DNA of 64,000 bases, from NCBI GenBank assembly GCA_003009795.1, contig PXPE01000001.1, positions 694,739 to 758,738 on the forward strand. Reading direction: 5' to 3'. Under the pieces are notes generated by a model. That model saw only the letters and a list, made by a program, of their open reading frames with translations. It was not told the DNA's origin and ran no database searches. Source of the DNA: Nanohaloarchaea archaeon SW_7_43_1. Its GTDB lineage: Archaea > Nanohalarchaeota > Nanosalinia > Nanosalinales > Nanosalinaceae. Shown in pieces: positions 25,023 through 34,175 of this stretch. Made by a program: the position numbers and the translations under genes. Positions within the stretch are counted from its first letter, which is position 1. Every line of letters begins with the position of its first letter.

Positions 25023-26723
25023 ATGAGCTCACAAAACACCGGTGATTCTCCAGAATTCGGTCACATCTTTGAGGTATATGATCACGGTAGCACGGGAGAA
25101 GCCGGTATAGCACCGGGAATTAGAGAGAAAATAGAGGAAGGCAGCATTCAAAGCCTTGAAGAGGTTGAAGAGGAGCTTGGAACCGATTTTCTGAGACCTA
25201 TAATGGGTGATCCTCATAAGACATTGAAGATATCCGCGGGTTCACAGGGATTGCCTTCTACATTTGTTATGGCTGCTGCTGACAAGTTTGATGACGATTG
25301 GGGCTGGGATGTTCCCAAAACAGAGGAAAGGGTTTTCGTTACGCCTCAAAGCCATCTCCACGATGAGTTCATGCAGAGAAGACAGCAAGCTGAACAGAGA
25401 GTAAAACAGGCAATGCAGGGAATCGAACAGTTAAGGAAAAACAAACACCTTTTACAACACGATATTAGAAAGCTGAGAGGAAAGGTCGAAAGTCTAAGAT
25501 CCGGAGAAGAGACAACTATCAAAGGAGATTTCATTGAACTTGTTGATAGCGCTGGTGGAGGACAGCAGGGTTCAGCACCTGGTTCACTGGATTTCCTGAG
25601 AAACAACAACATATATCCCTCGATTGTCGCGGATTTCCAAGAGATGGATTCACTCAATGACCTTCTCTCAGCAGAGAAAAAAGCTGAGAAACACGGGGGA
25701 GAACCATCGGAGTATCAGGCCGGTCCGCTTTCAAAACTTCCGGAGAACGAGAAAGCCATACTGAAAAAGAAATACGCAATGTACGAGAAATGGAAGGATC
25801 TCTATGGGAGCGAAATTGAGAGGAAACTGGATGACCTGAAAAAAGAACTCAGAAGAGTTGAAACAGGACTTGAAGAGCAGAAGAAACAGACTGCTCCCTA
25901 TGTCCGAGACATGGTTATGATTAACCAAAAAACTAATGAAGAATTAGCTGAGGATATGAACCGCTACTTCCAGTTCCAGGGAGATTCAACCACTTTCAAA
26001 CATATAGAGTTCATACCGCACAAACCCTTCAAGAAGGAACACGGCGAGTTAACCGAATGTGAAGAAGGAGAGGCCACACACTACAAGATTCTCTACATAC
26101 ACGGTGTCCACGTGAACATGGCTATAGGTGAAAATCCTCAATCACCTGCAGAAGGTCCTACAGCAGGACAAGTAGCTTACTTCCCCGCTCTGGTCGATAA
26201 GTTTACATTTGAGAATATCTTCAAGGAAAAAATTGAGAGACAGAAAAACAGGTTTGAGAACCTGATGGAAAACTATACCGGAAACTTCAAGACCGGTAAA
26301 GGCGACGAATTTCAGAAGAAAAGAGAGCAAAAAGAACTCTCAATCAGAAAACTCAGGGAAAAAGTAGGGAAAAAAGTCAGTGAGAAACGAGGAGAGGAAA
26401 TAGAGCCACCGCTCCAGTTCTCATCATCCATAAGAAGAATGGAAGATGGATTCGACCACCCCAACAAAATACAGAACGAATACGGTGAGGACTACATGGA
26501 AGCTATAAACGAAATACTAGACACCTCATATGGGAAGGAAAAAGACAGGACAGAAGGGCTTTCAGGGTTCCAGAAAAAAGTAAAACTGTTCACCGGTCAG
26601 GAAGACCAGTACTATCTTTCAGATGACTACCAAAACAAGATAATAGGGGATCTAGCATACCGCTTCAAATTCACTTACTACTTTGATCTGAAGATCAGTA
26701 TGGGTCTCTACACCATGAAATAA
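25023..26723 (+). CDS. Uncharacterised 566-residue coiled-coil protein
   Basis: No family recognised. Residues ~110-165 (DEFMQRRQQAEQRVKQAMQG onward), ~245-300 and ~395-460 are predicted long charged coiled coils. They flank regions with a mixed fold, including YKILYIHGVHVNMAIGEN and a conserved-looking N-terminus (FEVYDHGSTGEAGIAPG). No membrane segment or signal peptide. One base separates its stop from the start of the 844-residue gene, so the two products are probably partners. Confidence 0.75.
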   Translation: MSSQNTGDSPEFGHIFEVYDHGSTGEAGIAPGIREKIEEGSIQSLEEVEEELGTDFLRPIMGDPHKTLKISAGSQGLPSTFVMAAADKFDDDWGWDVPKTEERVFVTPQSHLHDEFMQRRQQAEQRVKQAMQGIEQLRKNKHLLQHDIRKLRGKVESLRSGEETTIKGDFIELVDSAGGGQQGSAPGSLDFLRNNNIYPSIVADFQEMDSLNDLLSAEKKAEKHGGEPSEYQAGPLSKLPENEKAILKKKYAMYEKWKDLYGSEIERKLDDLKKELRRVETGLEEQKKQTAPYVRDMVMINQKTNEELAEDMNRYFQFQGDSTTFKHIEFIPHKPFKKEHGELTECEEGEATHYKILYIHGVHVNMAIGENPQSPAEGPTAGQVAYFPALVDKFTFENIFKEKIERQKNRFENLMENYTGNFKTGKGDEFQKKREQKELSIRKLREKVGKKVSEKRGEEIEPPLQFSSSIRRMEDGFDHPNKIQNEYGEDYMEAINEILDTSYGKEKDRTEGLSGFQKKVKLFTGQEDQYYLSDDYQNKIIGDLAYRFKFTYYFDLKISMGLYTMK

Positions 26724-26724
26724 G

Positions 26725-29259
26725 ATGAAAGGACCGAAATTCATACTCAGCCGTTTGAAAGAGAACTTCGATGTCTCAGAGGAGGAAGAACAAGAAGGAT
26801 TCCCGGATATGAACTATGTGGTCGGAAACACTTCAGGGCTTGACGTAGGAAACATTCCGACACCGGTTGACAGGAGAATCGGAGATCAGGCCCAGATCGG
26901 TGGAAGCGCCATGGAGGTCCAGATATACAATCCCGCTACCTTCTCAATTGAAGGGGATAAGATAATAGATGTCGTTGACCAGCTTGGACTGGATATATCA
27001 ATACATAGTCAACCGAAGATGGGATACGCTTCAGCCTACAAAACCCAAGGACAGCAAGGAGTAGGAATCGGGACCGTCCACCCATATTTCACAAACTATC
27101 TTGAGGCAATGGCAAAGTTCAAGCAAAAGGCAGAGAGAAACGCCGATTTTGATATAGGGCGGATCAATCCTCACGCCTCTACCTCGCCGATGCCTCCCTT
27201 AGAGGAAAGAATGCCGATGGATGTTGGAATGGATCCTTTTGGCTTCAAGATAAATGGGTTAGATAAAGATGAACTGGATATGAGGGATAAGGCAAATAAG
27301 AGCATATTCAGGAATGAACAGTTTCTAGAAAAATTTTACAAAACGTTCTTATTGAAGAAAGCTGTAGACCGGCCCTGGCAACTCTACACTAACTTTCTTT
27401 CCAGGTACTCGGAAAAATTCGATCGGATATTCAGAGATGCGCAAAGACAGGCCTGCGACAATTTCTACGATATAGGTAAGGAAAGAATGAGAAATAAAGA
27501 AACAGAAGATCTTTTACAGGGTAAAGCTGCTCTAGTTTCTACAGCAGCAAGATCAGATGTTGGTGTACAAAATGTCTGGCTCGACCTTATATCAGAGAAA
27601 TGGGATGAGGATGAGCAGATAACTATAGAGATATCTATCCCTAGAACTGATAACTCCGATGAGATAACGATAGATAGTCTTGACTCTATCAATGAGATTC
27701 TTGGTCAGACAACTCGAGTATCAAGCCTTAGGACTCTGCCTGAGGCAATTTATAGGATTGAAAATAAAGAGTTCGAATACAGAAATCAATTTGAACTAAA
27801 GGATTTAGTTGACGGAGGAAAACTTGAGGCTATCTCACAGAAAGCTCTTAGCGATCTAAACAATAAACTCGATAAGATATGGAATGGTGACGGCGATAAG
27901 TTCCTGATCTCGGTGGAGGGTAAAAGAAGTGCTTTATCCAATCACCTGGATTATGACCCACAGAGGATAGTTCAGAAAGCTGAGGAATATGATGGTAATG
28001 ATTTCGATGAATCAGACGAAGATCCTTGGGAACTTGATAATGCTGCTATCAAGACCCTTAAGGGAGGGAAACAGTTCTTTGAAAGCGGAAGATACAGGGA
28101 GATGCTGAGGGCCTTAGGAAATCAGTATGAACAGCCAATGTGGATGGAATCAAATCTTTTCTACTATATAATTCCCTGCTGGATGTCATCTTCCTCTGCG
28201 GAAAACAAAAAACATGGGGGCTGGAATGCACCAGAATTTATCTGGAAGACATTGGTTGAAGATAAATGGTCTGAAAAGTATGAAATTGACCTGAAAGAAC
28301 CTGCTGCTGAAAACGGCTACTTCGATGCATTGGAGGAAAGCCATGAATTCAGGATGGACGTTGGGGCTGCGACTGCAGCCTGTTATGTCTGGGGTCACTT
28401 CACCCAGATGAGTTCTGAGTTCAACTCCGGTGAGTCGACATGGATGGAGTTCATGAACAAACATGGGATAGGTGTTAATCTTGAGGCAATGCACGGAAGC
28501 CCGAAGCAGTTACTGAAGCTGTGGAGGCCGAAAGACATCGCTACGGCCTCCCACGCCATAAATATTACAGCTAGGAACGAACTGGGAGATATACACCCCG
28601 AACTGGATAATTGCATAGCCAAGTTCACTATCGATATGGAACACGTTGCCAGCTTCGGTGCTAATCCCTGGAACCAGATGAAGGAGATGATTGAAAACGA
28701 GGAAAAAATAGCATCCTATGAAGACTATACAACAGGTATTGACCCTGAAAAACCATTAGCCAAGATCCTGAGACAGTACCACCTGATGAAGCCAGGAGTA
28801 GAATCACAGCAAGGAACATACCACGGACCCTTTAGAAAAGGTGATAAACAGCTTTATACCTGGATTTACCGTCTTGTGGAAGACGGATTCGCCCGGAACA
28901 AGGTGGAAAAGGCATCTTTGATGTATGAACAAGGTGAGGAAAAAGAGAGCACTATATATACCGCTAGGATAGCGATGAACATGATTGAACTGGGAATCGG
29001 GCCGGAGGAAGTCACTGTCGATAATGTTGACCCAAGCAAGGAAGAATACAGGGATGAAAGAGAGGCTCTTATAGCCCGTTTCTTCGGTATCGACAAGGCG
29101 AATTACAGCAAGGAGTGGGCCAAAATAGAGGAGCACGCTTTTGATCCGCTTAAAGGTTTGCTTGAGGCAGAAGAGTTTGGATATACATATTCTAGCAAGG
29201 CTTCTCTAGAACAGGGAGAAAACCGGCCAGGCGATTACATGGGAGAGGAGTATAGGTAA
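26725..29259 (+). CDS. Uncharacterised 844-residue protein with an apparent TIM-barrel (EndoIV/xylose isomerase-like) layout
   Basis: No family recognised with certainty. Short segments are suggestive of the AP-endonuclease/xylose isomerase barrel: LGLDISIHSQP near residue 90, IGRINPHAST near 145, and FTIDMEHVASFGANPW near 635 with His and Asp or Glu in ligand-like positions. Between these lies a very long insertion (about 170-560). The protein is acidic, soluble and has no signal peptide. It is much larger than the usual 250-400 residues of that superfamily. Encoded directly after the coiled-coil gene; converges on the DUF218 gene with no gap. Confidence 0.72.
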   Translation: MKGPKFILSRLKENFDVSEEEEQEGFPDMNYVVGNTSGLDVGNIPTPVDRRIGDQAQIGGSAMEVQIYNPATFSIEGDKIIDVVDQLGLDISIHSQPKMGYASAYKTQGQQGVGIGTVHPYFTNYLEAMAKFKQKAERNADFDIGRINPHASTSPMPPLEERMPMDVGMDPFGFKINGLDKDELDMRDKANKSIFRNEQFLEKFYKTFLLKKAVDRPWQLYTNFLSRYSEKFDRIFRDAQRQACDNFYDIGKERMRNKETEDLLQGKAALVSTAARSDVGVQNVWLDLISEKWDEDEQITIEISIPRTDNSDEITIDSLDSINEILGQTTRVSSLRTLPEAIYRIENKEFEYRNQFELKDLVDGGKLEAISQKALSDLNNKLDKIWNGDGDKFLISVEGKRSALSNHLDYDPQRIVQKAEEYDGNDFDESDEDPWELDNAAIKTLKGGKQFFESGRYREMLRALGNQYEQPMWMESNLFYYIIPCWMSSSSAENKKHGGWNAPEFIWKTLVEDKWSEKYEIDLKEPAAENGYFDALEESHEFRMDVGAATAACYVWGHFTQMSSEFNSGESTWMEFMNKHGIGVNLEAMHGSPKQLLKLWRPKDIATASHAINITARNELGDIHPELDNCIAKFTIDMEHVASFGANPWNQMKEMIENEEKIASYEDYTTGIDPEKPLAKILRQYHLMKPGVESQQGTYHGPFRKGDKQLYTWIYRLVEDGFARNKVEKASLMYEQGEEKESTIYTARIAMNMIELGIGPEEVTVDNVDPSKEEYRDEREALIARFFGIDKANYSKEWAKIEEHAFDPLKGLLEAEEFGYTYSSKASLEQGENRPGDYMGEEYR

Positions 29260-29922
29260 TCAATCACTCATATATTTCTTACCTGTATCTTTCAATTTCT
29301 GTGGTAATGCAGTTCTAACTAGCTCCGATACCCACTTTCCCCCGTATTGACTTTCATCTTCGAAAGTTTCTGTACCCAAAATAAGATAGTCGTTAGTCGG
29401 ATTTCCGTGATCGGGATCGAATACAAGTTCTTTAAATCTGCTGAGCCAGTCTTCACGAGGATCCTCCCAACTACTTGAAACAGCGCTATTAAGCCTTTTT
29501 TCATACCTTGGAACATGATAGTCACTGGTGAAGACAACGGTTTTCTGGTTTTCTTCTTCTAATTCATCTTCAATTCGAGTTATTTCATCTAAACTGCTAT
29601 CAGGCTCCATCAAATGTAGAATGTAGTTAGAATCATTGATGCCTTCTTCATCAAGAGATATCTTCTGGCTAGGAGTAGTAAGAAGAACCGGTAGTTCATT
29701 CCAGTTACCGCTGAATTCTTCGATGTATTCGATTAAGGATTCTCTTCTGTCACTTTCCTCTTTCTCAGTTGGTCCTCCGGTTAAAACAAGCAAATCAGCA
29801 TCACCAAAATTCTCTGTCCCATAAATCTCTTTATAGATGCTCTTCATCTGCTCATCACTATATGACTCGTCCGCGTCACCGAAAATTGCACGATCAACAA
29901 GATCTAAATTTTTATCTACCAT
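29260..29922 (-). CDS. DUF218 (YdcF-like) protein
   Basis: 220 residues. VLTGGPTEKEESDR and the later VVFTSDYHVPRYEKRL are the DUF218 signature elements. The family has a Rossmann-like fold; members include proteins linked to envelope biogenesis and possible nucleotide or SAM binding, and activity is not settled. No membrane helix is present here, unlike many bacterial members. Confidence 0.75.
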   Translation of the reverse strand: MVDKNLDLVDRAIFGDADESYSDEQMKSIYKEIYGTENFGDADLLVLTGGPTEKEESDRRESLIEYIEEFSGNWNELPVLLTTPSQKISLDEEGINDSNYILHLMEPDSSLDEITRIEDELEEENQKTVVFTSDYHVPRYEKRLNSAVSSSWEDPREDWLSRFKELVFDPDHGNPTNDYLILGTETFEDESQYGGKWVSELVRTALPQKLKDTGKKYMSD

Positions 29923-29980
29923 GTAGTAACAAATACCTGGTAAAGTTTTTAAGTATGCTTATTCTACTACTAAATATATT
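29923..29980. promoter_or_regulatory. Divergent promoter with a shared, near-symmetric TATA box
   Basis: GTTTTTAAGTAT at about 29946-29957 reads as a TATA-like element on both strands and sits about 28-30 bp from each start codon (29922 and 29981). Initiation in the two directions may therefore be mutually exclusive. Confidence 0.45.
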
Positions 29981-31231
29981 ATGAGCTCTAAGGACAAGAT
30001 GAAGGAAATGCGGGAAAAGTCAAAGAACCGGAGAATGGAGAAGGCAGAGGAGTTTTCAGAGAAACTACAGGAAAAACTAGGCGACAAACTCAAGGTCGTA
30101 GCTGTATGGGGGAGCGTTCCGAAAGCGGAACATGGTGTGGAATCTGATATTGATACACTCGTAATTTTAGATGACACCAAACTCAGGCAGGATGTACCGG
30201 ATGATGCAAGAAAAAAGATAAGACAGAAAGTAAACGAAGCAGCCAAGGAAACAGATGACAGAATCACACTCCAATACTTCCCGTTCCTAACAGAGTTCTG
30301 GGATTCGCTGAGAAAAGGAGAGCCGCTGGCAATCGAGGCAGTAAGAAACGGAGAACCTGTATATGACACCGGTATCTTCATGCCAGCGAAGAGGCTTCTA
30401 CAGAGAGGAAAGATTAAAGCTACCCGGGAATCAGTAAAGAAACGGTTGAAAATGGCAGCAGCAGGTTACAAGAAAGCAGAGAAGAACATGAAACAATCAA
30501 TACCGCACAAAACTGAGCAAGTGATGGCGAATGCGGGACAGGCTCCAATAATGCTTGTCGGAAAGAACCCGCCACCAAAGGAAAAAGTACCGGAAACACT
30601 CGAGGAAATGTTCGTTGAGAAAGAGATGCTAGAAGAAAAATATGTCGGGATCGCTCAAGAACTCTATGACTTCGGTAACAAGGGTGAAAAGAACTCCCAG
30701 GAAGTCACAGGAGAGGAAGTAGAGGAGCATTTAGACAAAGCAGACGACTTCGTCAGAAGAATGCATAAACTTGTCTCACAGCTAGGATCCAAGAAGAAAG
30801 TCAAAGGAATCGTAGGCGACTATAAAAAATTCCTGAAGGCAAACGTGGCAGCTCTGAAGGCACAGGATATAGAACCGCCAGAGGATCGAGATGAATTACC
30901 TGAAACCGTTGAAGAACATCTTGATGTGGGAGAAGACCACGTGGAGATGTTCGGCCGATGGGAGGAAGTAATCGAGAAAGTCAAGGAAAAGGACATGGAG
31001 GAAGTTAATGAGAAAGAACTTTACGAACTCAAACAGGATACGAAAGAGTTCGTCTCACAGGTCGGCAGTGATATTAAAGAAATGAGGGAGGAGGAAGCTG
31101 AAGGAATGACACCTGAAATGGATACCTCAGCAGTAGCAGAAGCGGCCGACACAGAGGAAATGGTGCCGAATCTGGAAGAGAAAGCGGAGCAGGAAGTAGA
31201 AGAGGGAGAAGATGAAGACGAAGAGAAATAG
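29981..31231 (+). CDS. Nucleotidyltransferase (MNT-type) fused to long helical, HEPN-like region
   Basis: 416 residues. VWGSVPKAEHGVESDID (Gly-Ser at 44-45, Asp56 and Asp58) is the NTP_transf_2 active site. After residue 160 the protein is almost entirely helical and strongly charged, with a region around 210-290 that could be HEPN-like, ending in a Glu-rich tail (VEEGEDEDEEK). In MNT-HEPN toxin-antitoxin pairs the two domains are usually separate proteins; a single fused chain would be unusual, and the HEPN R-x4-6-H motif is not evident. Function remains open. Confidence 0.7.
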   Translation: MSSKDKMKEMREKSKNRRMEKAEEFSEKLQEKLGDKLKVVAVWGSVPKAEHGVESDIDTLVILDDTKLRQDVPDDARKKIRQKVNEAAKETDDRITLQYFPFLTEFWDSLRKGEPLAIEAVRNGEPVYDTGIFMPAKRLLQRGKIKATRESVKKRLKMAAAGYKKAEKNMKQSIPHKTEQVMANAGQAPIMLVGKNPPPKEKVPETLEEMFVEKEMLEEKYVGIAQELYDFGNKGEKNSQEVTGEEVEEHLDKADDFVRRMHKLVSQLGSKKKVKGIVGDYKKFLKANVAALKAQDIEPPEDRDELPETVEEHLDVGEDHVEMFGRWEEVIEKVKEKDMEEVNEKELYELKQDTKEFVSQVGSDIKEMREEEAEGMTPEMDTSAVAEAADTEEMVPNLEEKAEQEVEEGEDEDEEK

Positions 31232-31241
31232 CTCCTTTTGA

Positions 31242-31691
31242 CTATTCTTCCTCTTCAGGAAACAGGTATTCGTGGATATGTGAGTGATCCAGTTTCCAGA
31301 CTTTTTCTTTCACCTCATCTTTCGGAACAAACTTTACTTCTCCTTCCCATGAAGAATTCCTTTCTCCGTCAGTCACATCCGCCTCAAAAAATATATTGGG
31401 TCCGCCGCTCTCGTTATGTCTTATATCCAGTAGATCACGTATCTCAACATCAAAACCGGTTTCCTCCTTGACCTCTCTTCTTGCTGCTTCCCTGAAATCT
31501 TCTCCTTTCTCAAGAAATCCTCCTGGAAGCCTATGGCTACCACTTAGATCCAATGTGAGAACATCATCATGTTCACCATAGGCCAGAACAGAGACAGTAG
31601 GTGGCGGCCAGAAAATTCTCGATATCGTCTGTGCGATATAATGCTCGGGGTATTTTTTCACAAATTTTGAAAATATGTAAGACATACCCAT
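31242..31691 (-). CDS. Nudix hydrolase
   Basis: 149 residues. The Nudix box is complete: GGFLEKGEDF, then REAARREVKEETGFD. Strands before it (VLTLDLSGSHRLPGG) fit the family. Substrate cannot be assigned. ATTGTATAAAATC about 45 bp upstream of the start could be its TATA box. It is the last gene before the ATP synthase operon's 3' end and is on the same strand. Confidence 0.85.
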   Translation of the reverse strand: MGMSYIFSKFVKKYPEHYIAQTISRIFWPPPTVSVLAYGEHDDVLTLDLSGSHRLPGGFLEKGEDFREAARREVKEETGFDVEIRDLLDIRHNESGGPNIFFEADVTDGERNSSWEGEVKFVPKDEVKEKVWKLDHSHIHEYLFPEEEE

Positions 31692-31805
31692 TTTTAATCT
31701 CTGACGGTTGATATAGATTTCTACTGATTTTATACAATTGTTTGGTTCAGGATGAATTCAAAGAAAGACTCTTAGATAGGGTATAGCAAAGAAAGAAGGA
31801 GCTAG
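31692..31805 (-). terminator. Probable termination region of the ATP synthase operon
   Basis: Directly after the atpD stop the transcribed strand carries a pyrimidine-rich run (CTCCTTCTTTCTTTG), as found at archaeal terminators. The rest of this gap holds the presumed Nudix promoter. Confidence 0.4.
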
Positions 31806-32432
31806 TTAATCCTGCATGTTTTTGACCTTCTTCATACGAAAGGTTTCCTCTCTTTCCGATTCTTCTAGTGACTGTGAAATCGTTTCTAATGCATCTTTCT
31901 GTTCAGGGATGACTTTGTGTTCAAGAGCGTTTACTCTTCTCTTGGTCTTCTCTATCTCATTGAGGAGTTTGAGTATCTTGGTCTGGGTTTCGGCGGCTTC
32001 AACTATTTTTTCAAGAAGTTTCTCGTACTTGTCGGCTACTGAGTCTATTCTGGAGGAAGCCGAAGTGATACCGTATTCCCTTTGAAGTATATTTGTGGAA
32101 ATCTTCTCTGTTTCTATCTCTGGCACAACTACTCCCATGATGTTCTGTGTCGAGGAAGTAATCTTCGGCTCGTCTTTGACTGGGAATGCGTTGGCCTGGA
32201 CCTTGTCCTCGCCGTCGTAGATCTTTGACATGAGAAGTTTTAGTTTTGCCTGTGAGTAAACGTCTGCAAGTTCTTGATTAACCTCTTTTGCATCTCCAGT
32301 TATTTCCATAAATTCGTGGATCAGGCCGTCCCTCTTTTTCTCAAGAATATTGTGTCCATTCTCGGCGAGTTCGATTCTTTCTTTAAGTCTTAACTCTTCC
32401 GAACGTGTTGGTTTGATATCCTGTGACATCAA
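31806..32432 (-). CDS. atpD: A-type ATP synthase subunit D (central stalk)
   Basis: 208 residues. PTRSEELRLKERIELAENGHNILEKKRDGL-type N-terminal helix and the long C-terminal helix (INEIEKTKRRVNALEHKVIP) form the antiparallel coiled coil that rotates inside the A3B3 head. The subunit links head rotation to the c-ring through C and F. Last gene of the operon; its start overlaps the stop of the 103-residue gene by four bases. Confidence 0.93.
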   Translation of the reverse strand: MMSQDIKPTRSEELRLKERIELAENGHNILEKKRDGLIHEFMEITGDAKEVNQELADVYSQAKLKLLMSKIYDGEDKVQANAFPVKDEPKITSSTQNIMGVVVPEIETEKISTNILQREYGITSASSRIDSVADKYEKLLEKIVEAAETQTKILKLLNEIEKTKRRVNALEHKVIPEQKDALETISQSLEESEREETFRMKKVKNMQD

Positions 32433-32740
32433 TTATCCCTCCTGTATTTTTCAATGTCTTCAATTTCGTTTTCAAGGTCGTAACTATCCGGGAGTTCGCC
32501 TTCAAATCTTATTGACTGGTACTGTCCTACAAACTGGCCGGGATCGGTATCAGGTGATGTCTCAAGTATGACTCCATATTTCCCATCATCATCCAGGTGA
32601 AGAACCGGAAAGAGATGGCCTCTAGAGTTCTCATCAGCTTTTCTGTACTTATCCAGATGATTGATATCAGACTGGTTGTGACCCATATCTCCCAGCAGTT
32701 CTTTTGCCATCTCCCAAGGTGTGTCGCAGATCTCTGTCAT
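32429..32740 (-). CDS. Uncharacterised 103-residue protein inside the ATP synthase operon
   Basis: No family recognised. Acidic, soluble, with a predicted N-terminal helix (PWEMAKELLGDMGH) and a small beta region (HLFPVLHLDDDGKYGVILETS). It lies between atpB and atpD, five bases after the former and overlapping the latter, so it is translated with the operon. Archaeal operons of this type usually pass straight from B to D; this may be an assembly or regulatory factor, but nothing in the sequence proves it. Confidence 0.7.
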   Translation of the reverse strand: MTEICDTPWEMAKELLGDMGHNQSDINHLDKYRKADENSRGHLFPVLHLDDDGKYGVILETSPDTDPGQFVGQYQSIRFEGELPDSYDLENEIEDIEKYRRDN

Positions 32741-32745
32741 CGACT

Positions 32746-34122
32746 CTAATCTCTGCCTGGAAGGTATTTTTCCCGGGTTTCAGGATCGATTCTCGTCAGT
32801 TCTGATTCAGGTACGATTGAAAGCAGCTCCCATGCAAGACCCATGGAATCCTCTATATCTCTATCTTCTCTGTTGCCCTGTCCAATGAACTCTTCCTCGA
32901 ACCTGTCCGCAAACTTGAGGATTTTTTCATCTTTTTCGGACAATGCATCTTCTCCGACAATCGCCACGAGATCTCTAAGCGATTCACCTTCAGCGTACGT
33001 TGCATACACCTGATCCTTAAGATCGCCGTGATCCTCTCGAGTATAGCCCTCTCCGATTCCGTTATCCATCAACCGGGAAAGACTTGGCAGGACATCGATT
33101 GGCGGCTTAAAGTCTTTGTTTTCAAGGTCTCTGTCAACAACGATCTGTCCCTCTGTAATATAACCGGTGAGGTCAGGAATTGGATGAGTGATGTCATCGT
33201 TTGGCATTGTCAGGATCGGGATCTGTGTGACCGATCCCTCTCTTCCTTCGATGATACCAGCTCTTTCGTAGAGGTTCGCCAGATCCGTGTACATATATCC
33301 CGGGTATCCTCTTCTACCCGGTACCTCTTCTCTAGCTGCAGATACCTCTCTAAGTGCGTTGCAGTAGTTAGTCATGTCTGTCATGATGACCAGTACTTCC
33401 ATATCCTTCTCAAATGCAAGATATTCTGCGGTTGTCAATGCCATTCTAGGGGTAATGATTCTCTCCGGTGCCGGATCTGAAGCCTTGTTCAAGAATACTA
33501 CAGAACGCTCAAGAGCACCTGTTTCTCTGAACTCTCTCATGAAATCCTGTGATTCCTCCTCAGTAATTCCCATACCGGCGAATACTACTGCGAACTCCTC
33601 GTCTTCTCCCTGTACATCCGACTGTCTTGCGATCTGCATAGATAGTTCGTTGTGCGGAAGTCCTGATCCTGAGAAGATCGGTAGTTTCTGTCCTCTTACC
33701 AATGTATTCATCAGGTCGATTGAGGAAATACCGGTCTGGATAAAGTCCTCGGGAAGCTCTCGGGAGTAAGGATTGATAGCCTCTCCCACAATATCTCTCT
33801 TCTCTTCCGGAATAATTTCCGGTCCATCGTCGATCGGTTCTCCTGTTCCATCAAGGATTCTTCCAAGAAGATCTTCGGTACACGGCATCTTGACATTCTC
33901 GTCCATGAAGCGGACGGATGCATCCTGGCCGATTCCCCTGGTATCCTCGTATACCTGGACAACTACTACATCCTTTGAAGTCTCCAGTACTTCCCCTTTC
34001 TTGACATTGCCATCCGGATCCTCGATTTCCACGATATCTCCATAGGCAACATCATCGGTTTTCTCCACAAATACCAGTGGTCCTTTAACTTCGTTTATCG
34101 TCTTGTATTCTTGTTGTGTCAT
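32746..34122 (-). CDS. atpB: A-type ATP synthase subunit B (non-catalytic)
   Basis: 458 residues. The P-loop is replaced by [18 protein letters not shown], as expected for the non-catalytic B subunit; [12 protein letters not shown] and the C-terminal Arg-containing segments follow normally. Forms the hexameric head with AtpA. The start overlaps the stop of a 14-codon upstream frame (ATGA). Confidence 0.97.
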   Translation of the reverse strand: MTQQEYKTINEVKGPLVFVEKTDDVAYGDIVEIEDPDGNVKKGEVLETSKDVVVVQVYEDTRGIGQDASVRFMDENVKMPCTEDLLGRILDGTGEPIDDGPEIIPEEKRDIVGEAINPYSRELPEDFIQTGISSIDLMNTLVRGQKLPIFSGSGLPHNELSMQIARQSDVQGEDEEFAVVFAGMGITEEESQDFMREFRETGALERSVVFLNKASDPAPERIITPRMALTTAEYLAFEKDMEVLVIMTDMTNYCNALREVSAAREEVPGRRGYPGYMYTDLANLYERAGIIEGREGSVTQIPILTMPNDDITHPIPDLTGYITEGQIVVDRDLENKDFKPPIDVLPSLSRLMDNGIGEGYTREDHGDLKDQVYATYAEGESLRDLVAIVGEDALSEKDEKILKFADRFEEEFIGQGNREDRDIEDSMGLAWELLSIVPESELTRIDPETREKYLPGRD

Positions 34123-34163
34123 TCTACATCACCCTGTAATGTCAATCCTAGAAAACTGTTCAT
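34119..34163 (-). CDS. 14-codon leader frame coupled to atpB
   Basis: ATG 34163 to TGA 34119-34121, encoding [15 protein letters not shown] strong ribosome-binding site (GAGGTGACC, overlapping the atpA stop) lies four bases upstream. The TGA overlaps the atpB ATG. The ribosome-binding site of atpB (GGGTGATG) is inside this frame. Confidence 0.6.
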   Translation of the reverse strand: MNSFLGLTLQGDVE

Positions 34164-34175
34164 TTTCGGTCACCT

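Noticed and set aside
29981-31231. Complete MNT-HEPN toxin-antitoxin pair
   Set aside because: There is one gene only and no recognisable HEPN catalytic motif.
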